Assembly (NCBI GenBank): GCA_033557465.1
Contig: CM066039.1
Location: 44,793,788-44,857,787, forward strand
Source of the DNA: Ichthyophis bannanicus
Taxonomy: Eukaryota; Chordata; Amphibia; Gymnophiona; Ichthyophiidae
Direction: 5' to 3'
DNA length: 64,000 nt
Shown piece after piece: positions 10,801-20,981 of this stretch. A program made the position numbers and the translations under genes. Each line of letters begins with the position of its first letter. Positions within the stretch are counted from its first letter, which is position 1. The notes under the pieces were generated by a model that saw only the letters and a list, made by a program, of their open reading frames with translations, was not told the DNA's origin and did not search any database.

Positions 10801-12729
10801 GATGAAGGGACCGGAGGTTGGGGTGTAGGAGAGTCCCCTGATCCTGCGAGAGGAGGTCGGGCTGAAACCCCAGAGGAAGAGGAGTGTCCACCGCCAGCTG
10901 CATTAGAAGCGGGAACCAAGGTTGTCTCGGCCACTGGGGAGCCACTAGGATCATCGATGCTTTGTCTCTGAGAACCTTGAAGAGCGTCCGAGACACCAGT
11001 GGCATGGGAGGAAAAGCATCCACCGCTACTCTGAGAGGATGCGGCTGTCGAGAGCAGAATCTGGGCAGCTGCCAGTTCAGAGGACTGGCAAAGAGATCCA
11101 TGGTGGGGAGACCCCACTTGAGAAAGATTTGCTGAACCACCATCGGATCCAGCCTCCACTCGTGCGGCTGGAGGATCCTGCTGAGCTTGTCGGCCAGGCA
11201 ATTTTCTTGACCTGGGAGATAGACAGCCCTGAGGAGGATGCCGTGGCGGACTGCCCAAGAGCATAGTTGTTGCGCCTCCTGACAGAGGAGGAAGGAGCCT
11301 GTTCCGCCTTGTTTGTTTACGTAGTACATGGCAACCTGGTTGTCCGTCTGTATTAGCAGTGACTGGTGGGACACCAGGTGAGAGAAGGCTCTGAGCGCTA
11401 GGCGGATGGCTCTGAGCTCCAGGAAGTTTATCTGTTGAGCAGACTCCCAAGGATTCCAGAGGCCTTGAGTACATGACCCTTGGCAATGTGCTCCCCAACC
11501 CAGGAGGGAAGCATCGGTCGTCAGGACCTGAGAATGCGGAGTGGGCTGAAAAGCCACCCCTAGCACCAGGTTTGGCAGATGAAGCCACCATCGCAGAGAT
11601 GAGACCAGCTGGTCGGAGATCTGTACTGAGTCCGCAAGGCTCCCCGTGGCCTGATGCCATTGAGTGCGAAGGCACCACTGAGCCGGACGCATATTCAGTC
11701 GGGCATTGGGGGTCACATGGACCGTGGAAGCCATATGGCCGAGCAGTCGCAGAAAGTGCCTGGCGGAGACCAGCGCATTGCTGCGAAAGTGGCTGGCGAG
11801 ATCCATGAGCCGCTGGGCCCTGTCCAGAGGGAGGAAGGCCCGCGCCTGAAGTGTGTCCAACCTGGCGCCTATGAACTCGAGATTTTGAGAGGGGAGCAAA
11901 GTGGACTTTGCGAAGTTTATGACAAAACCCAAGTGCTGGAGCAGAGCCACAGTGCGATGAGTGGCCTGAGTGGCCTGAGCGGCCTCTGGAGAAGACGGGG
12001 CTCTGATTAGCCAGTCGTCCAGGTATGGGAACACAAAAAGACCTTGAAGTCTTAGATAGGCCGCCACCACTGCTAGGCATTTGGTGAATACCCTGGGGCG
12101 GAGGATAGGCCAAAGGGCAGTACTCTGTACTGGTAATGATTTCCTCCCACAACAAATCTGAGATATTGTCTGTGGTCTGGATGAATGAGGATATGAGTAT
12201 ACGCATCCTTTAGATCCAAGGAGCATAGCCAGTCTCCCTGCTGGAGGTAGGGCAGCAGGATTCCAAGGGTAAGCATCTTGAACTTTTCCTTTGCAAGGAA
12301 CTTGTTGAGGTTTCGCAAGTCCAGGATGGGTCTGAGGCCTCCTGTCCTCTTCGGAATCAGGAAGTACCTGGAGTAAAACCCTTGACCCTTCAGGTGGTGG
12401 GGCACCGGTTCCACGGCTTGTTCCTGAACGAGACTTGCTAACTCCTGAAGGAGTAAGTCCCTGTGCAAAGGGAGTCTGGGAGACTCCCCCGGAAAGTAGG
12501 AGGGAGGTACCTGGTGAAAGTGAAGAAGATAGCCCTTTTGAACTATGTGCAGTACCCAGGTATCTGTGGTGATGTTGGACCACCTGTGGGCAAAGTGGAC
12601 CAGCCGGCCTCCTGTGCTGAGAGAAACCAGCTGAGGGGGAGAGGCTATGCTGATGAAGTCAAAAACCCCCACCCTGCTGAGCAGGGGCCGGTGGTGCAGG
12701 CTTGGGGGCTTGCTGCCTACGGGACCCAT
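10775..12729 (-). pseudogene. DIRS-A reverse transcriptase-RNase H, one frameshift
   Basis: It copies the element's RNA into DNA. RT motifs in order are FLIPKRTGGLRPILDLRNLN, CSLDLKDAYTHILIHPDH, LPFGLSSAP and FPYLDDWL, with YLDD as the catalytic box. RNase H follows with LTTDASLLGWGAH, FLELRAIRLAL, QTDNQVAMYYVN and NCLADKLSR, which hold the D-E-D-D acidic residues. Around 12095 one base is missing between LPFGLSSAP and RVFTKCLAVVAA, so the gene is split between two frames (12729-12073 and about 12100-10775). The start overlaps the end of gag (12659), as is usual in DIRS. A single repair would restore the frame, so the copy is young, or the change could be a sequencing error. Confidence 0.9.
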
Positions 12730-14584
12730 TACCCCGTCCCTTGGCCTGCTTTCCCTGTGGGGGAGCTGCTGAGGCCTGATACTGAGGGTAGTATTTATAG
12801 GCAGCCGCCTTCCTCAGGTAAAAGGGCTTTTTCCCCAAGCCCTTCTTCTTTTGAGAAGGGGCAGAGGTCTTCCTTGAGAGACGAGTCCTGGTGAGAGTCT
12901 CCGTCTCGATTTGTGCAGCCTTCTCATCCATGGGCTTGCCAAAGAGGTTATCACCTTGGCAGGGGACATTGACCAACTTGTCCTGCACCCAGGGCTCGAG
13001 GTCGGACGTCTGAAGCCAAGCCTGGCGGCGTCCACCGATGCCGGCCGCAGCTACTCGAGCCGATGCCTCAAAACCATCATAGGCTGCTCGAGATATAAAC
13101 TTGGAGCACTCTCGAATACCAGTTGACAAGGTTTGGAACCTCTGCAAAGGTTCGTCAGAGAGACAAGCAGAGAACCCAGCTATTTCTTTAGCCAGGTCTC
13201 GGAGATACATGCCCATGTAGAGCTGGTAGGTCTGGACTCGACAAGCAAGCATAGAGCCCTGGAAGCACTTCCTACCGAGGGCATCCAGGCTTCGGGCCTC
13301 CCTACCAGGGGGCACCGAGGAGTGCATTTTCTGACTCTTAAGTCTATGCATGGCCGATTCCACCACCATGGAATGGTGCGGTAGTTGTGCCTTTTGGAAG
13401 CCGGGGCTCTTGCGGACTCGATAAATGGAATCGACCCGCTTGCTTAACACCGGCGACGCCGCCGGGCTCTCCCACATGCGGAAGAGAAGTCGTTCCAGCA
13501 TCGGAGGAACCGGTACAATAAAGGCCTCCTTCGGGGGAGAGTCATATTGGAGGGCATCGAGTTCTTCGACTCGAGGTTCCTCCTCGGGATCTGCGGGGAA
13601 GGCCAAAGCCTTGGCCATATCCCTCACGAAGTCCGAGAACCGGGTATCCTCTGGGGGGGACCGTCTCCGAGGTTCGGACTCGGGGGAGTCCGAAGGGACG
13701 CACCGAGTCTGAAAGGAACCAGGTGACTCTTCGTCCTCGGATTCCCAGGCCGACTCCTCGGAGGAGTTGTCGAGCGGCTCCGGTCGGGCGGGCACCGATG
13801 CTATCCACTCTGACGCCGAGGGAGTCGGCATAGACGACCTCGGTCCCGAACGGGAGGCCGAAGGAGACCTCGACCGAGGATCGACTCGAGCCCTCATGGA
13901 CTCGAGGATCGGCTCGGTCTCCGGGGTCGACTTGGAGGTCGACGTCCCGGCGGTCAGGGCAGAAACACCGGCGAGGCCAGCGATCAACACCCTCTGCTGG
14001 TCCATGAAGGCAGTCAGACTGCTCTCCAAGGCCGTCAACCTGAGTCCGAGCTCAGGAGACCCAGCAGCCCCCGACTCGGGCCCCGATGGCGTCGGGCCCG
14101 ACGTCGGGTCCTTCGGAGGCGAGTCAACGAGGACAACAGTACTCACGTGAGCGGGCAAGTCCACCTCGAGTCGAGGATGTTTTGACGGCCTCTCCACCTC
14201 CGAGGACCCGGGACGGGAATCGGGGCTATGCGACCTGGCCCTCGAGGGACCAGGAGCATCCACCGATCCCGCCCTCACGGGTTTCTTCTTCCGATGATGT
14301 TCCCGGGTAGGAGACCCCCTTTCAGAGGAACTCCGACGATGCTCAGGACCAGAGTCCTGAGACGTCGAAGCCTCTGACGAGGTCCGAGCCCGGCCGGAGT
14401 CAGAGAAGATACGCTCCCGCTGATGCTGCCGACTCCTCAACGCTTTTGAGGACATTTTGCCACACGGACCACAGATCATGGAGTCATGATCGGGTCCGAG
14501 GCAGCGGAGGCAGAAGTCATGAGTGTCTGTAAGAGACATGAGTTTCTTACAGAGGTCACACTTTTTAAAGCCACTGGCAGCCAT
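12659..14584 (-). CDS. DIRS-A gag-like protein
   Basis: This is the putative structural, RNA-binding protein of the element. I start it at the MAASGFKKC methionine (14584) because DIRS-B begins at the matching MEKPARDFKKC. The frame is open 36 codons further upstream. The N-terminus has a cysteine cluster CDLC, CLRC and CGPC with an intervening H, likely zinc-binding. Next comes a long Ser/Arg/Pro/Glu-rich, probably disordered region (about residues 50-350). A conserved block then follows: LPHHSMVVESAMHRL, EARSLDALGRKCFQGSML, YMGMYLRDLAKE and RRQAWLQTSDLEPWVQDKL. The C-terminus is Lys/Gln/Pro-rich. About 641 residues with no stop. Function is inferred from position and from the Cys motif. Confidence 0.8.
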   Translation of the reverse strand: MAASGFKKCDLCKKLMSLTDTHDFCLRCLGPDHDSMICGPCGKMSSKALRSRQHQRERIFSDSGRARTSSEASTSQDSGPEHRRSSSERGSPTREHHRKKKPVRAGSVDAPGPSRARSHSPDSRPGSSEVERPSKHPRLEVDLPAHVSTVVLVDSPPKDPTSGPTPSGPESGAAGSPELGLRLTALESSLTAFMDQQRVLIAGLAGVSALTAGTSTSKSTPETEPILESMRARVDPRSRSPSASRSGPRSSMPTPSASEWIASVPARPEPLDNSSEESAWESEDEESPGSFQTRCVPSDSPESEPRRRSPPEDTRFSDFVRDMAKALAFPADPEEEPRVEELDALQYDSPPKEAFIVPVPPMLERLLFRMWESPAASPVLSKRVDSIYRVRKSPGFQKAQLPHHSMVVESAMHRLKSQKMHSSVPPGREARSLDALGRKCFQGSMLACRVQTYQLYMGMYLRDLAKEIAGFSACLSDEPLQRFQTLSTGIRECSKFISRAAYDGFEASARVAAAGIGGRRQAWLQTSDLEPWVQDKLVNVPCQGDNLFGKPMDEKAAQIETETLTRTRLSRKTSAPSQKKKGLGKKPFYLRKAAAYKYYPQYQASAAPPQGKQAKGRGNGSRRQQAPKPAPPAPAQQGGGF

Positions 14585-14746
14585 CGGGGGAAAAAGGGCC
14601 CCTGCGAGGTCGAAAGACCGGGCTGCCAGGGAAAAAGGAAAAAGAACCGGCGTCGAACCGAAGAAAAAAGAGAAATAAAGAGAAAAAATCAACTTTTCGG
14701 CAGGGAATCACAGACAACGTCTGCAGGGCTCCGCGGAAAAAAGAAG

Positions 14747-14905
14747 ACTGAGCAAGATGGCACCCTTGGGCGGGAAGAGGACCGCGCATGCGCGCTGCAA
14801 TTCCCAAAGGCTTTCTTTGAAAGCTGGGGAAAATTGCTCCGCGAGGGCTCCGTCGGCACCGACGTCACCCATATGTGAGGACTGACTTCCTGCTTGGTCC
14901 TGGAG
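14747..14905 (-). repeat. DIRS-A right inverted terminal repeat
   Basis: Inverted partner of 9265-9423. It lies upstream of gag on the sense strand, so it is the likely promoter-bearing end. It carries the CATATGTGAGGACTGACTTC terminus. Confidence 0.93.
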
Positions 14906-14908
14906 AAA

Positions 14909-17754
14909 CACAATTTCTTCGTGCCTACCACTTCTCCCAATAGCAGCATCCTCCAAGCATCAGCATCCCCTTTCTCCCAGGCCTAGCACAGCCATCTGTC
15001 CTTCGAGCCGCAGCATTATCCATAGCTTCCCTTTATCCCACTAACAGCATCAGGCCTTCCACCCCCAGCCTCCTTCTACCTGGCAAAGGCAGCTTGTTGT
15101 ACCTCTGCTCCCACCACTTTCCACTGCCAGCTCTCTTGGAGGATTTTTAAAACATGACAAGCACTTCCTGTTTTTTTGCAAGAATACAGGAAGTTTCTGT
15201 TCTTTTATATTAAACCCTCTGTAATGCTGGCTGCAGAGCTAGTGAAGAAGCAGAAAGCAATTGCAGCAATGGCACGAGCTCCTGCCACTACCAAGTGTGA
15301 GGCCCTGTTACTAACAAAAGACCGATTACTAATTATCACTAATTTCCTGTATAGTCCAGATCCAAAAGTCAGTACAGGTGCAATCAGAATCTCTGTTTAT
15401 TAGATAACTGATGGACAATACAGGCAGCGGAGAGGAGAGCTTCTGTCAGTCATCAGACACCAGACACCTCCAGAATTCCTCCTCCCCTGAGTACAATAAT
15501 CATGTTACATATATACATTTTTTGCTTCCGTGTATGCATACAGTTTCCAAATCCATTCCTCTTTGGGTCCTCTCCCCTCCTCCCTCCTTCTGTTTCCTGT
15601 CATTGACCTTTCTGTCCCCTCTATGTTCCTGTTTCAACATTCCCCAGGCCTCTCTGTCTTGCTTATACTCACCAACTGTCAAAACCATCTACTGTCTTCA
15701 GGACTAATGGCTCAGCTTATACTTTTTTGCATGTTTCCTGTGTACGTGCCCTCTGCACAAAGCCTCTGCATGTCTATGTCTGGACCCTTCAGTTCAGACA
15801 TATGCATTGCTAAGGCCTGTGATATATGATATTTCCTTATATGGTTCCTTATGCTGGCCTGGGTTTTTTCTTTGTCCACAATATAGTAGTTTGGTTGACA
15901 TATTAGAGCAGACATTTATAAAGGCCATTGAGTGATTATGAACCAGGAACATATCCCTAAACCTTATAATCCCTACAAAAGGGACATTGCGGCAGCAGCC
16001 TGCTCCAGTGACATTACCTGGCTGTGACCTCAGTCGCCAGGTGACATCATTGAAATGTCCTATTTCTATTTCTAGGCATTTATATACCACCTGGTGCAAG
16101 TGCAATCTTGGCGGTGTACTCAAGCAAGTGTGATTTTTCAGGGCTTTTTCATTATAATTGGAAACCCCAAATTCCCCATTGAGAATATCTTATCAGGGTT
16201 TTTCATTTCTATCTGAAAATCAGATTCAAATATCTGAACAGTATTAATAAAACACAAAAAGTATACCTTTTAAAACAAATAAAATTCTATAACAAGATAG
16301 CATGATAGGAGGCTCCAAAGGCAGGGTTGTTGCAAGAGGGAGGGTAAGAAGAATAGCTGCCCTCAACATAAATTCTGGGAGAGTTGCCACCTCATTCTTC
16401 TAAGTAACTTGGTGAGCCTGTGAGCATAAAAGGGAAGGGAATATGAAAAGCAACCCTTCCCTGAAGTGCTGATTTGTCCAACGATTGCGCTGCCAAGGTA
16501 GACTAAGGACCAATGTCAATTTTTTAAAAATACTTTTACATTTTTATACAAAGGGTGGTGGGGGCTAAGGCAGAGTCTTCAAGAGGATATGGGATAAGCA
16601 GAGAGGATCCTTAGCTGAAATTTTTAGTTTATTCATTTATAAACCATCTTTCTGAATAAACCAATTTAAAGTGGTGTGCTGCAGAAGCACAGTAATTCAC
16701 TATATTTTTCACTTCGTAATGTGCCTGGGATTGAATTATGTTTTAAGGAAGATGGTAGATAAGTAGAACTTAACCTGTAGGCTATGGGTTAGCTAGATTG
16801 GAACCAGAAGACTACAACTCCCTAGAGACCTGCATTGCAGCAGTGCCATTGGTAAAGACCATGGGGATCTAGGAAGCCTGATGGTTCAGGCAATAGCTAT
16901 ACCAGTATTAGTAGCCTTTTACATCATTACAAAGCTATGTGGTTAGACATGGAACGGGAGGGGTTGGGGAAATTTAGATTGGATTTAGCTCATGCCTAGC
17001 TACATTCAGGTACAGTAGGTGTAGGATACTAGGTAAAAACTAAGCAGAGGATCTCATATGCTCTTCAAGGGCAATAAAATCTGTCCTGCAGAAAGGAAAT
17101 GCTTTGTGACTGGCAGCTGTGAGATGTCCATTGCAGGATAAACAAGAACTGCGCAGCCTGGATGGGCCAGTCTTTTTTTCTGCAGTGTTATTCCCCATCC
17201 CTCTCATCTCCTCGTTCCCCACATTCATACTCCTTTTTCCAGATGCTGCTTGTTACTGCAGCTACCTCAGAGTTCAGTGTCTTGTGAAGACTTTTGTCTA
17301 GACGCTGGAAGTAGTTACTGTTGGCAGCATATGGGAGGTGCAATGCAAGCAAAGTGGGGGAGAGATGATTAAAAAATAGAAATGGACCAGCAAAGTCATG
17401 GCCTGGCTGGAAGTTGAAAGTATCAGCCTACATTGGGAGGAGAGTAAAACAAAAATGGTCGATGACTTGGCAGGAGTGAGAATGGTGGCTTGATGCCAGG
17501 AATACGAAACAGTTTAGTTAAATAGAAGACCTGATACTAAATTTTAAAAAAACAACCCAGAAAACCGATCCTGGGTTCATTCTATGTGATTCTGCTGGAA
17601 AGGGCAAATGTTAGAATTGTAAAAAAAAAAAGAAAACACAAAACCAAACTGGGAAACCAGTTGCCCTGCCCATAGTCCTTGCTACAGAGTCCATGCATGC
17701 CTGTTCCTCCTAGCCACACAGCCTGCAGAGTCTCACCAGTCTGAAATGGTCCAG
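14909..17754. other. Unassigned 2.8-kb interval
   Basis: No credible gene was found. Short frames here share no motif with known families. At about 16625-16685 a sequence of the form TTTATTCATTTATAAACCAT followed by CAATTTAAAGTGG looks like an inverted LINE/SINE 3' tail. The rest is unclassified and could be unique host DNA. Confidence 0.45.
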
Positions 17755-17850
17755 TGATACTTATCCTTCTCCACGGACATGCAGGCACACTTACTGGTGG
17801 TGTCCTCCAGATGGATCCTATGTGCATTGCTTTCCTCAAACTTAAGGAAA
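17755..17850 (+). repeat. DIRS-C left ITR, outer part
   Basis: GCACACTTACTGGTGGTGTC, then CAGATGGATCCTATGTG, is an imperfect inverted match to the right ITR near 35820-35890. It is cut at AAGGAAA by the DIRS-B insertion and continues at 23255. Confidence 0.75.
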
Positions 17851-18097
17851 GTGTAGTTATTCACCTGTAACAGCAGGAATTTAGTCTTCACATATGGGTA
17901 TCGTGGTACCGACGGAGCCTGCGCAGGAACGCTCCCCAGCGTCCAATAGGAATGCTTTTGGGAGCATCCCTCAGCACATGCGCACTGCCTTCCCGCCTTT
18001 CCAACTGTCCCTCTTCAGTTAAGTTTGTAGCTGAGTGAAAAGAGAGAGGAAAGAGACAGAGAGATAGAGAGACAACGCCTAGGGGAGGTGGGTGGGT

Positions 18098-18195
18098 TGT
18101 GAAGACTAAATTCCTGCTGTTCCTGGAGATCACCTGTTACAGGTGAGTAACTACACTATTCTCCAGGAACAAGCAGGAATGTAGTCTTCGCATAT
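18098..18195. repeat. DIRS-B internal complementary region
   Basis: GTGAAGACTAAATTCCTGCT through GATCACCTGTTACAGGTG is the inverse of the left end. It is followed by TTCTCCAGGAACAAGCAGG through CTTCGCATAT, the inverse equivalent of the right end. It stores the circle junction and also preserves bases that the left ITR has since lost. Confidence 0.85.
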
Positions 18196-18318
18196 AGGGA
18201 CTCCCTAACTGAAGATGCCAGGGAGACAGCCCCAGGAAGCTGCCACCCAAGTAAGGTGGGTCATGCTTCCTCCCATGGATCTCTGACATCCCACCAGGGT
18301 TGGTGGTTAGGAGTTGAA

Positions 18319-19211
18319 TTAGGTCTGGAAGAGATTTTGAAGACCAGCTTGGCCAAAGAAGGCATCCCGACAGGAAGCTTTATCTAGGCAGTAGTGGGCT
18401 GTAAAGGTGTGTACCGAAGCGGAGGTGGCTGCTCGACAAATGTCATCAATAGACACAGAGTGAAGGTTAGCCATAGAGGCTGCCATGGCTCTCACATTAT
18501 GAGCTGTGACATGGCCTTGAAGAGGAAGACTCTTACTCTCATAAGCAAAGGATATGCATTGTGCAATCCATTTGGACAGACTTTTCTTGGAGACTGGAAG
18601 TCCCAAATGACTAGAATCAAAAGCAATAAAAAGCATAATAAGACTATGTTGCTTTGTTCTTTGTAGGTAAAAAGCCAAGGCTCTTTTACAATCCAAAGTA
18701 TGATGGTTCCTTTCTGCATTAGAGGCATGAAGCCTCGGAAAGAATACAGGAAGATAAATTGATTTAAATGAAAAGGTGAAATCACCTTTGGCATAAAGTG
18801 TGGATGAGTTCTAAGAACAACCTTATCATGGTGAAACCTAGTATAAGGAGGATCAGCCACTAAAGCTTGCAATTCACTAATGCGACGTGCAGAGGTGATT
18901 GCAATTAGGAAGATGACCTTCCAGGACAAAAGCTTTAGGGTTGTAGTGGCTAAAGGTTCAAAAGGCGGTTTCATGAGCTGCCCGAGAACTAGGTTTAAAT
19001 CCCATGCCACCTGTGGTGGCCTGATGGGAGGCTTTGTTAATAGAAGACCTCTCATAAATCTTGTTATGAGTGGATGAGAGGAAATTGGTTGTCTATTTAG
19101 AGGCTTATAGGAAGCTGCAATTGCACTAAGATGGACTCTTACTGAATTGGTCTTTAGACCAGAATTTGATAAATGAAGTAGATACTCTAGTATCGATTCC
19201 AAAGGTATCAT
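18319..19211 (-). pseudogene. DIRS-B tyrosine recombinase, frameshifted
   Basis: The N-terminal half (19211 to about 18740) carries the first catalytic arginine in SARRISELQAL, plus DPPYTRFHHDKVVLRTHPHF. The C-terminal half (18696-18319) is in another frame and has the H-x-x-R box in TAHNVRAMAAS and the nucleophile in AHYCLDKAS, ending GLQNLFQT. A frameshift near 18720 separates them. All the recombinase signature residues I can place are present, unlike DIRS-A where the tyrosine is out of frame. More upstream sequence is degraded (19212-19330). Confidence 0.85.
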
Positions 19212-19331
19212 AAGGGGGTTTAACCCCTTCTGTGAACATCATATAGTAAAACGTTTCCAATTGAAGGCGTAAGAGCGTCTTGTGGAAGGGTTTTAGAAGC
19301 CTGAAGGATATCCTTTACCTGTTGGGAAAGG

Positions 19332-20977
19332 TTAAGATCTAAGGTCTAAGCTTTCAGCAACCAGGCCCTGAGATGCAGGGACTGGGGATTCGGGTGTCAT
19401 AGCATCTCGTTCCCTTGGGAGAGGAGATCTGGAGCATAGTCTAACTCCAGAGGTGCAGCTTGAGAGAGATGTAGAAGCAGGGGATACCACGTTTGGCATG
19501 GCCCCCGTGATGCTATGAGGATCATACGACCTGTGTCTCTCTGAAGCTTGAAGAGTGTTTAGGGGATGAGGGGAATGGATGGGAAGGCATAGAGGAAGTT
19601 GTGACCCCAGTGAAGGAAGGAAAGCGTCCCTTGCCTGGCAATTTTGAACCGGAATCCTGGAACAGAACTGGGGAAGTCTGGCATTCAGTGGACTTGCAAA
19701 TAGGTCTATGTCTGGGGCTCCCCAGATCTGAAATATCTTGGCCACCTGCTCTAGGTGGAGAGACCATTAGGGAGGCAGCAGTACTCGGCTGAGTTTGTCT
19801 GCCCAAAGGTTTCGAATGCCTGGAAGATATACCACAAGAATGCGAATTTGATGCTGTCTGGCGAGGGCCCATAGTTGTAAAGCTTTGTTGCATAACGAGA
19901 GAGAGCCTGTTCCGCCCTGCTTGTTCACATGGAACATAGCTACTTGATTGTTCGTTTGGACTAGGACTGTCTTGTAGCTGAGCTGGGCATGGAATACTCA
20001 AAGAGCTAGATAGATTGCTCTGAGTTCCAGGAGGTTTATGTGAAGACAAGCCTCCTGTGGAGTCCAGGTACCCTGGGTAGAGAGATGATGCAGGTGTGCT
20101 CCCCATCCCACCTGTGATGCATCTGTTGTTAGGGTGGCCTGGAATAGGGGTTGCTGGAAAGGAGACCCCACTAGAAGATTTTCCAGTGATTGCCACCATT
20201 GTAGGGACAAGATCAGTCGTTGTGAGTTTGATATCTTGTCCGACAGACGTCCTGTGGCCTGTGTCCACTGTGTGGATAGGGTCCATTGGGCTGCTTGCAT
20301 ATGAAGGCGAGCGTAGGGAACCACATGAACCGTGGATGCCATATGTCCCAATAGTTGTAGTAGTTCTTGAGCAGTTAGGGAGGACTTTACCGCTGCTTGA
20401 GAAGCTAGCTGTATTATACGAAGACAGTGGGGTTGTGGGAGAAAAGCCCTTGACTGTCTGGTATCTAGATGAACTCTAGGGACTGAGATGGAGCAAGTTT
20501 GGATTTTGGGAGGCTTATGACCAATCCCAAGTATTGAAGGATTTGCCTTGTGCGAGACAGTGCAGATCTGGCTTCTGGAACCGTGGGGGCTCAAATGAAC
20601 CAGTCGTCCAAGTAAGGGAAGACAAATATTCCCAGGGTTCGCAGAAATGCAGCTATTACTGCCATGCACTTCGTGAATACTCGGTGCCAAAGCCAGACCA
20701 AAGGGAAGGGAACCCTGTATTGGAAATGTTTTCCCTTGAAAAGGAATCGTAAGAATTTCCTTTGATCTGGATGGATCAGAATGTGAGTATATGCATCTTT
20801 TAGATCTAGAGAACAAAGCCAATCCTGACTTTGAAGGTATGGCAGAAGAGTTTCCAGAGAAATCATTTTGAACTTTTCTCGGGACAGATATTTGTTCAGT
20901 TCTCTGAGGTCTAGAATGGGTCTGTGTCCTCCTGTTTTCTTTGGAATAAGAAAATAGGGGGGAGTAGAACCCTGCAC
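19332..20977 (-). pseudogene. DIRS-B reverse transcriptase-RNase H, frameshifted
   Basis: RT blocks YFLIPKKTGGHRPILDLREL, CSLDLKDAYTHILIHPDQ and FPYLDDWF are readable at 20977-20591, with a frame disturbance within the FQYRVPFPLVWL segment. A stop ends this frame just after YLDDWF. Later parts are in other frames: LLGHMASTVHVVPYARLHM and LTTDASQVGWGAH with INLLELRAIYLAL at 20400-19998, and PDIDLFASPLN near 19700. RNase H acidic motifs are thus partly preserved. Several frameshifts make it inactive. Confidence 0.85.
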
Positions 20978-20981
20978 CCTG

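Larger units (their letters stand above)
9235..14908 (-). mobile_element. DIRS-A: nearly intact DIRS retrotransposon
   Basis: DIRS elements are retrotransposons that integrate with a tyrosine recombinase, carry inverted terminal repeats and make no target duplication. In order on the minus strand I see the right ITR, a gag-like gene, RT-RNase H, the tyrosine recombinase, the ICR and the left ITR. The two ITRs differ by only a few bases over their inner 120 bp, which implies a recent insertion. The circle junction stored in the ICR (GGAGAAA joined to GCGTAGTTAC on the minus strand) places the ends at the A-run before 9238 and the AAA at 14906-14908. Two single-base frameshifts (near 12095 and 9812) break an otherwise open set of genes. 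The gag region is strikingly CpG- and TCGAG-rich compared with its surroundings. Confidence 0.93.

Noticed and set aside
10800..12206. Long upstream extension of the recombinase frame in DIRS-A
   Set aside because: It overlaps the real RT-RNase H on the same strand in another frame and is Ser/Pro-rich with no motif. Only the part after about 10800 is recombinase.
13767..14150. 127-residue plus-strand frame
   Set aside because: Antisense shadow of the DIRS-A gag gene, which has matching homologs in DIRS-B, C and D.
9265..14905. CRISPR-like or integron-like array from the repeated 30-bp ends
   Set aside because: The repeats are inverted, few and explained by DIRS ITR/ICR structure. The genome is eukaryotic.
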